A DNA stretch of 64,000 nt from Nageia nagi (Eukaryota > Pinophyta), in contig JBITNC010000001.1 of assembly GCA_050084985.1 (NCBI GenBank), forward strand, positions 195,548,001 through 195,612,000. The letters run 5' to 3'. Under the pieces are notes generated by a model. It searched no databases. It worked only from the letters and a program-made list of their open reading frames with translations, and had not been told where the DNA came from. The position numbers and the translations under genes are program-made. This document shows positions 59,241-64,000 of this stretch, one piece after another. Numbering within the stretch: the stretch's first letter is position 1; the number at the start of each line of letters is the position of its first letter.

Positions 59241-59789
59241 AAATATTTCGAGGTGGAGAATTCAACAACATTTGAATCTCATGTTCAATTTCCCACTTAG
59301 GTGGTAAGCATTTTAGTTCAACAAAAACCTTATAAAAATCCTACAAAAGGATTTGTACTTACATCTATTATAAATTAAGCTTTACTACATCTGGTAAGGT
59401 ATATGCTATCATACAATCAATATCCACTTTTGAACAAATAAAATCTCCATCGTATAGTCTAATGCCTATAAAATAATTCTTTTACTAACATTTATGAGTC
59501 TCTTTGCATGTGTAGTTGTAGCCAACTTCATTTGCTTTCAACTTTTATGAGAATTAACACTAGTGGCATGTTCTTCCTTAATCAACCTATAATCTTGATT
59601 CAATATTCTACTATAATATATGGCATCTTTATCCCAAAGATAAGGATTCCTAAACACCACTTTACAAATATCAAGAGGCACCAAATCAGCAACTACCTCA
59701 TTGATGTAACTATTATTTATTGTAAAGGTTAACTTAAATTATTTAGTGACATGCAACTTTGCATCTTTATGCACCCATCCTAAAGTATA

Positions 59790-60110
59790 CTAACAAAGAT
59801 GGTTATAAGTATTCAATCCCAATTTATTCAAAAAGTGTTCTACAATGAGGTTTACTTGTGAGCCCATATCAAGTATTGAATCAATTTGGGTCTTCTTAAC
59901 TTGAATCTTGAGATGGAAGAGTTGCATTTTCTTCTCCTCTTCATCTTCTTCCTTCTTACTGCACTCAACCTCTTTATAAACCTTCCATATTTTTTCTACA
60001 TAAGAAATATCTTTTTCTACCTCAGAAGTGTCATCTACACTTTTACTCTTAGTGATCATAGCACACTTCTTTTTAGAAGTTTTCTTTCTATGGGGGTTAT
60101 TTTTTGAATG
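59790..60110 (-). pseudogene. Element protease region
   Basis: The frame 59790-60059 contains MQLFHLKIQVKKTQIDSILD then MGSQVNLIVEHFLNKLGLNT, the retropepsin site with D-S/T-G as D-M-G. The same block at 45170 reads D-P-N. The acidic Lys/Glu stretch before it is the gag-protease linker. Confidence 0.85.
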
Positions 60111-61151
60111 AAGCTTCTAATACTTGTTCTTAGTATGGCCATCCTTATCACATTCTAAACAATTCTTATTGATTTTCTTTTTCTTGGTAGTGTTCTCATT
60201 TTTACCTTATGATTTTGCTTTACCTTTTTCTTGAGATTTCCCTTTATCAAATCCACAATTCTTCCACGAATTTTTCTTGGAAGCTTCACCTAGCGGTTTC
60301 CTTCCTCCATCTTCCCCCATGTGCTATGCTTGAACACTTGGTCTAAATATTTTGGATTAAATAACATAATGACTCATCTCATATGACTATGAAGTCCTCC
60401 AACATATTTCATCTTAATGTGTGGATCCTTCAAATAAATATCCAATAAGGTAGCTTACTTCCTAAATTCCATAATGTAATCTTGGACAGATTATCATTTT
60501 TGTTGGTGTAAGTATTAGCATTTAAAGAGTTTCTTATTATGACTTCCCAATAGATAGAAATGATTCTTAAGCATGAATTCATCCTAGGAAGAGATAGGTG
60601 GTTGATTTTCATACCTAAGGGATTCAACATAGCTTTACCACCAAATTAAGGCATGAACCTTGATTTTTAGTTTGGCAAAAGAAATCTTATGAACACATTC
60701 AACAACATTATGAATTTGGAAATATACCTCTAATTGTTTCAACTAGATACTAAGCTTCTCTATGTCAACTTCATCTTCAAAAGAAGTGATGTCCACCTTG
60801 TCTTCTACCTTGAAATGTACCACTAAAGAAGGAGGGTCTGAACTCTTGGGCTTATTTTTCCTATTTTTGTTTTGGTTCTTTAGTTCCAATTTGTTTACTT
60901 TTCATCATTAACTCTATTAGGTGATTGAGATTACTCTCTATTACTAAGAATCATCACTCAAATTTAGATTCTAACATATGCATGCTTCGACTAGTTATTG
61001 ATTCAATATTTTCTTGCATCCTTCCATGAAAAAGTTTCTAATCCTCCTTTCAATTTTTAAATTCAATAGAGCCAACTTAGGATTTAAATATCTTCTACCA
61101 TGCATCCATAATCTCAAATAACTCAAACTTTTTCTCTCATACATCGTTATT
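60110..61151 (-). pseudogene. Element gag
   Basis: CLECDKDGHTKNKY (about 60120-60165) is the CX2CX4HX4C zinc knuckle with the last Cys as Tyr. Upstream pieces include the 60430-60630 frame (MLNPLGMKINHLSLPRMNSC) in the gag core and VEVDIEKLSI-type code near 60750. The probable start lies near 61080. It is stop-ridden. Confidence 0.72.
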
Positions 61152-62529
61152 TGTAATCACTAGATGCTTATAGCATATGTGGGACATTAAAGACAAATTC
61201 CTATCCTAATGTATTGTTTATTATTGATACACTCAAAATTATGCATGTAACTTCATTACAAAAAATAATAATTTGTAGTATAATAAAAAAATACACAAAA
61301 AAATGATGCAAATATTTATATTGGTTCCTTCTAATGTGGAAGTAGTCCAATTCGATCATCTTTTATCAATTATTTATTAAGGGAATATAATATCAACTGT
61401 AAATAAAGATGGTAACAATGTCCTTAACATTTCCTCTCAATCCTATACCTTTCTGCAACACTCTAACAAATAAATGAATATCCTCCTTCTTATGTACCAA
61501 CAACACCCTAAAATCCATCGATCATCCCCTATAATAGAGTTCTTTAAAAGTTAAATAACTAAAACACCATCCCTTTGAATTCCTCTTGATCATTTCAACT
61601 TCACCTTGAACTCTTCCATTCTTTAAACTTCTTTAACTCCTTGTTTGATCTGTTAGGTCATACCATGATTAGAGAAGAAGATTAATGATCACTAGGCCAT
61701 TATCAAGAAAGTTGGGCCTTTTCCCATATAGTAGTGCCATGAATTTTTAAGCTAGATCAATCCACAATGATGCTGCACCATGAAGTTGATGATGTCAGAA
61801 TAAGAGATGTTATACTTTGGAAATGTTTTCAACACTAAATGCCATACTGCAAAGTTGATGACATAAGAGAAAGAGATATCACACTCTAGCAAAGCCTTTA
61901 ATATTGAATGTTGCACTATGAAGTTAATGATGCCAACATAAGAGATATTGTGGTTCAAAAAAACCTTTAATATTGAACATCACATCACAAAGTTGATGAT
62001 ATCAGCATAAGAGATATCACACTCTGGTAAAACCTTTAACATTGAGCACATAGCCATGAAACTATTGATGTTAACATAAGAGATGTTGCACTCTAGCAAA
62101 GCCTTTAATACTGAACATCACATCATCAAGATGATGATGTCAGCATAAGATATATCACACTCCAACAAAGCCACTAAATATACATTGTGAAGTTAATGAT
62201 GTCAGCATAAAAGATGTCACACTCTGACAAAGCATTTAACACTAAACATCATTCCACGAAGCTGATGACATTAACATAAGAGATGTAGCATTGCAATGAT
62301 GCATTTCTTGAACCACAATAGATAATGACATCAACAATAGAGCCCTAGATCATAAGAAAGAGCAAAATAGACCTTAGAACATGTGATAACTTTCAACAAT
62401 GCTCAAAATGGATTTAGTAACTCCCTGCAATGCTAGAAAATACCAAATAACACAAGATGAACATTAAATAAAGATCAAATTCCATCATGAGGACCTTTGG
62501 TGAAATTCACATTCATAATTTGATCTTCG
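61152..62529 (-). repeat. 5' LTR of the 55.2-62.5 kb element
   Basis: Begins TGTAATCACTAGATG on the plus strand and ends gatcttCG, where the partner has aatctcCA. It is 1378 bp and contains its own tandem array. Confidence 0.87.
61782..62325. repeat. 69-bp tandem array in the 5' LTR, eight units
   Basis: Unit starts at 61782, 61851, 61920, 61989, 62058, 62127, 62189 and 62258. The period is 69 bp except one 62-bp unit (62127-62188, a 7-base loss). Same unit as in the 3' LTR: g/caag(t/a)tgatgatgtcagcataagag and so on. Confidence 0.93.
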
Positions 62530-63279
62530 GATTGTAGTAGTAATAGATCATAGTTTCAATCAATTCTCATACATAAGTAAAAGATATCTTAAATATATAT
62601 CGACAAAATACCTTTATGTATGATTATAGGCATATTCATCCTAAATGTCTTTATACCTTACATAAAATATTATTAAATACAAGTATAATCAAAATTATAA
62701 ATAAAAATGCAATAAATATCTTATTCATTATTTATAAAAAACATAATAAATATCCCACAATAATTAAAAATATGAAATAAAAATTAAATATAAGAAAACA
62801 GCTATGGATTAATTTGTTAATGTTGGCTCATTTTACTATTTTTTATATGTTTATTTGTGTATTTAAATGTTTTAATTACTACAACCCCTAATACATCGAG
62901 TAATCTATTTAAGTGTTGAGAGAGTCAATGTACATACCTTCGATTCCACAAGCCCCCAAAACTTGAACTCAAATCTCCACGTCCAAACTGAATGTCTTAA
63001 TTAACAAGTCAAATCCCTTGCACTTATTTTAATTAGTTTGTTAAGATAATAAATTGGCTAAATTAATTTTAGAAAAAGTTTGACAACTAAACATGTGTGA
63101 CTCTTTCATAGTAATTTAAAAAAAAAAAAATTACAATAGAACATTTGAATCCTTACCCAATCCCTTGTATATCATTGTATGACACCTTGACTTTTCCACA
63201 TAATAAAATATTCAAAGAAATGCTTTCAGTTAAATAAACTGTCACGTAAAATAAGACATCATACATCACCTGATAACAT
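62530..63279. other. Unassigned AT-rich DNA
   Basis: No frame or motif recognised between the LTR and the CpG-bearing patch. Confidence 0.4.
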
Positions 63280-64000
63280 AAATGTCTACACTTTCAACAA
63301 ATTCAGAATCTTTTTTATCCTGGTCATTATGGCAGGAATCCATGCTTGACGTCGGTGGTCAAACAAACCATCACTCAACGTACAGTTTTCCAATCCTTAC
63401 TTCGCATAAGATAACGCTGAGAATGTGCATGCCTATAACTATAACTATAAGGTACATCTGTACCTGCCATTCCAACTTCCAAGTATAGCTGTCTTCAACT
63501 CCCACAAATTCTGATCTCTGAAGACACGGCAAATCACATTGGTATATGCCACCTTGGAGATCTTTCTCTACTTTTTGCTGACTGCAACCAGACGTTCTAT
63601 TCTTGCAAGAAAGCAGAGCGATACATGAAAATCTCACCTCTCAGGGAGAGCGAAGGCCGTGGAATGGAGGACGGACACCACGGAAAAGGAAAGATCACAT
63701 GCATTAATCCCGTCAGAATGTTCACATGTGTACCAACCACATATCTATCTCAGAACTTTGTCAAGTTGTTCACATTTGAATGACCGGATCTAACAAGAAC
63801 AGTCATTCGTTATGCATCGGGTGGCGGATTTTGAACGCGTGAGAAGTACGCAGTAGATGAGAATTGTGATTTATTCCATGGAAATGGAAGAGAGGAGAGC
63901 GGCGGGGCCATGCGCTCAATTTGTCCAAACACACTTGATAGTGATCTTGATTCTCGGTCCAAAGGCTCCTCTTCAACATCTAGTACGTTTACGTTAAAGT
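63280..64000. other. CpG-bearing low-copy patch, possible gene edge
   Basis: CpG and GC content rise here (gacgtcggtgg near 63350, gaggacggacaccacgg near 63668, gcatcgggtggcgg near 63817, gagcggcggggcc near 63897), unlike the transposon DNA to the left. Candidate frames: minus 63371-63637 (88 codons, with a QMYLIVIVIGMHILSVI membrane-like stretch) and plus from 63878 (MEMEERRAAGPCAQFVQTHL and on to a stop near 63997). Neither resembles a family I know. It may be the 5' part or regulatory region of a gene beyond the window. Confidence 0.4.

Larger units (their letters stand above)
55197..62529 (-). mobile_element. Chromovirus-like Gypsy element with tandem-repeat LTRs
   Basis: LTRs at 55197-56530 (1334 bp) and 61152-62529 (1378 bp) bound a 4.6-kb minus-strand interior with gag, protease, RT, RNase H/integrase and the pol tail, the same order and family as the elements at 1-593 and 38.3-49.5 kb. 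On the minus strand the polypurine tract ctggagaggca precedes the 3' LTR (TGGAGATT). TGTATGAGAG near 61131-61142 is a weak match to the iMet primer site TGGTATCAGAG. Outer edges are eroded (TG to TA at 55197, CA to CG at 62528) and no convincing target duplication was found. All frames are broken. Confidence 0.88.

Noticed and set aside
62521-62525. tgatc at 62521-62525 and 55192-55196 as the target duplication of the 55.2-62.5 kb element
   Set aside because: LTR homology continues through 62521-62528, so the right tgatc lies inside the LTR. The true flank at 62530 (gattg) does not match.

Overview
The window looks like plant nuclear DNA. It is AT-rich, strongly CpG-poor over most of its length, and packed with decayed retroelements of plant-type lineages: Ty3/Gypsy Tat-like elements, Ty3/Gypsy chromovirus-like elements and several non-LTR LINEs. 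One host gene is recognisable. Old elements that are nested but still readable, together with low gene density, fit a large slow-turnover genome such as a gymnosperm. That lineage is inference. No prokaryotic features, CRISPR arrays or RNA genes were seen.

Layout. 1-593: 3' end of a chromovirus-like polyprotein (+) running into a presumed LTR at 594. 4963-5418: a tandem 228-bp duplication. About 5800-10430: a decayed LINE (+) with endonuclease, reverse transcriptase and C-terminal parts. About 10640-13100: a CpG-bearing low-copy island with the one convincing host gene, a DUF4408/DUF761 membrane protein on the minus strand (11567-12490).

14197-34437: a three-level nest, all on the minus strand. 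The outer Tat-like Gypsy element (LTRs 14197-14756 and 33820-34437) has an L1-type LINE (16217-29778) in its RT/RNase H region. That LINE in turn carries a complete two-LTR Tat-like element (19444-27091; both LTRs 856 bp). Target-site duplications can be read at all three levels.

36350-38340: a Tat pol fragment (-). About 38341-49513: a chromovirus-like element on the plus strand whose gag gene is split by a minus-strand, gag-only LTR element (38874-44290). That inserted element shares its LTR tip, polypurine tract and probable primer site with the 19.4-27.1 kb Tat element, so it may be a non-autonomous partner of it. 49.8-54.3 kb: LINE pieces in scrambled order. 55197-62529: a two-LTR chromovirus-like element (-) whose LTRs each hold eight copies of a 69-bp tandem repeat. 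63280-64000: a second CpG-bearing low-copy patch without an assignable gene.

Every retroelement open frame seen is broken by stops, frameshifts or deletions, so none is autonomous now. Alignments and boundaries were made by eye. Domain names rest on recognised family motifs, not on a database search.
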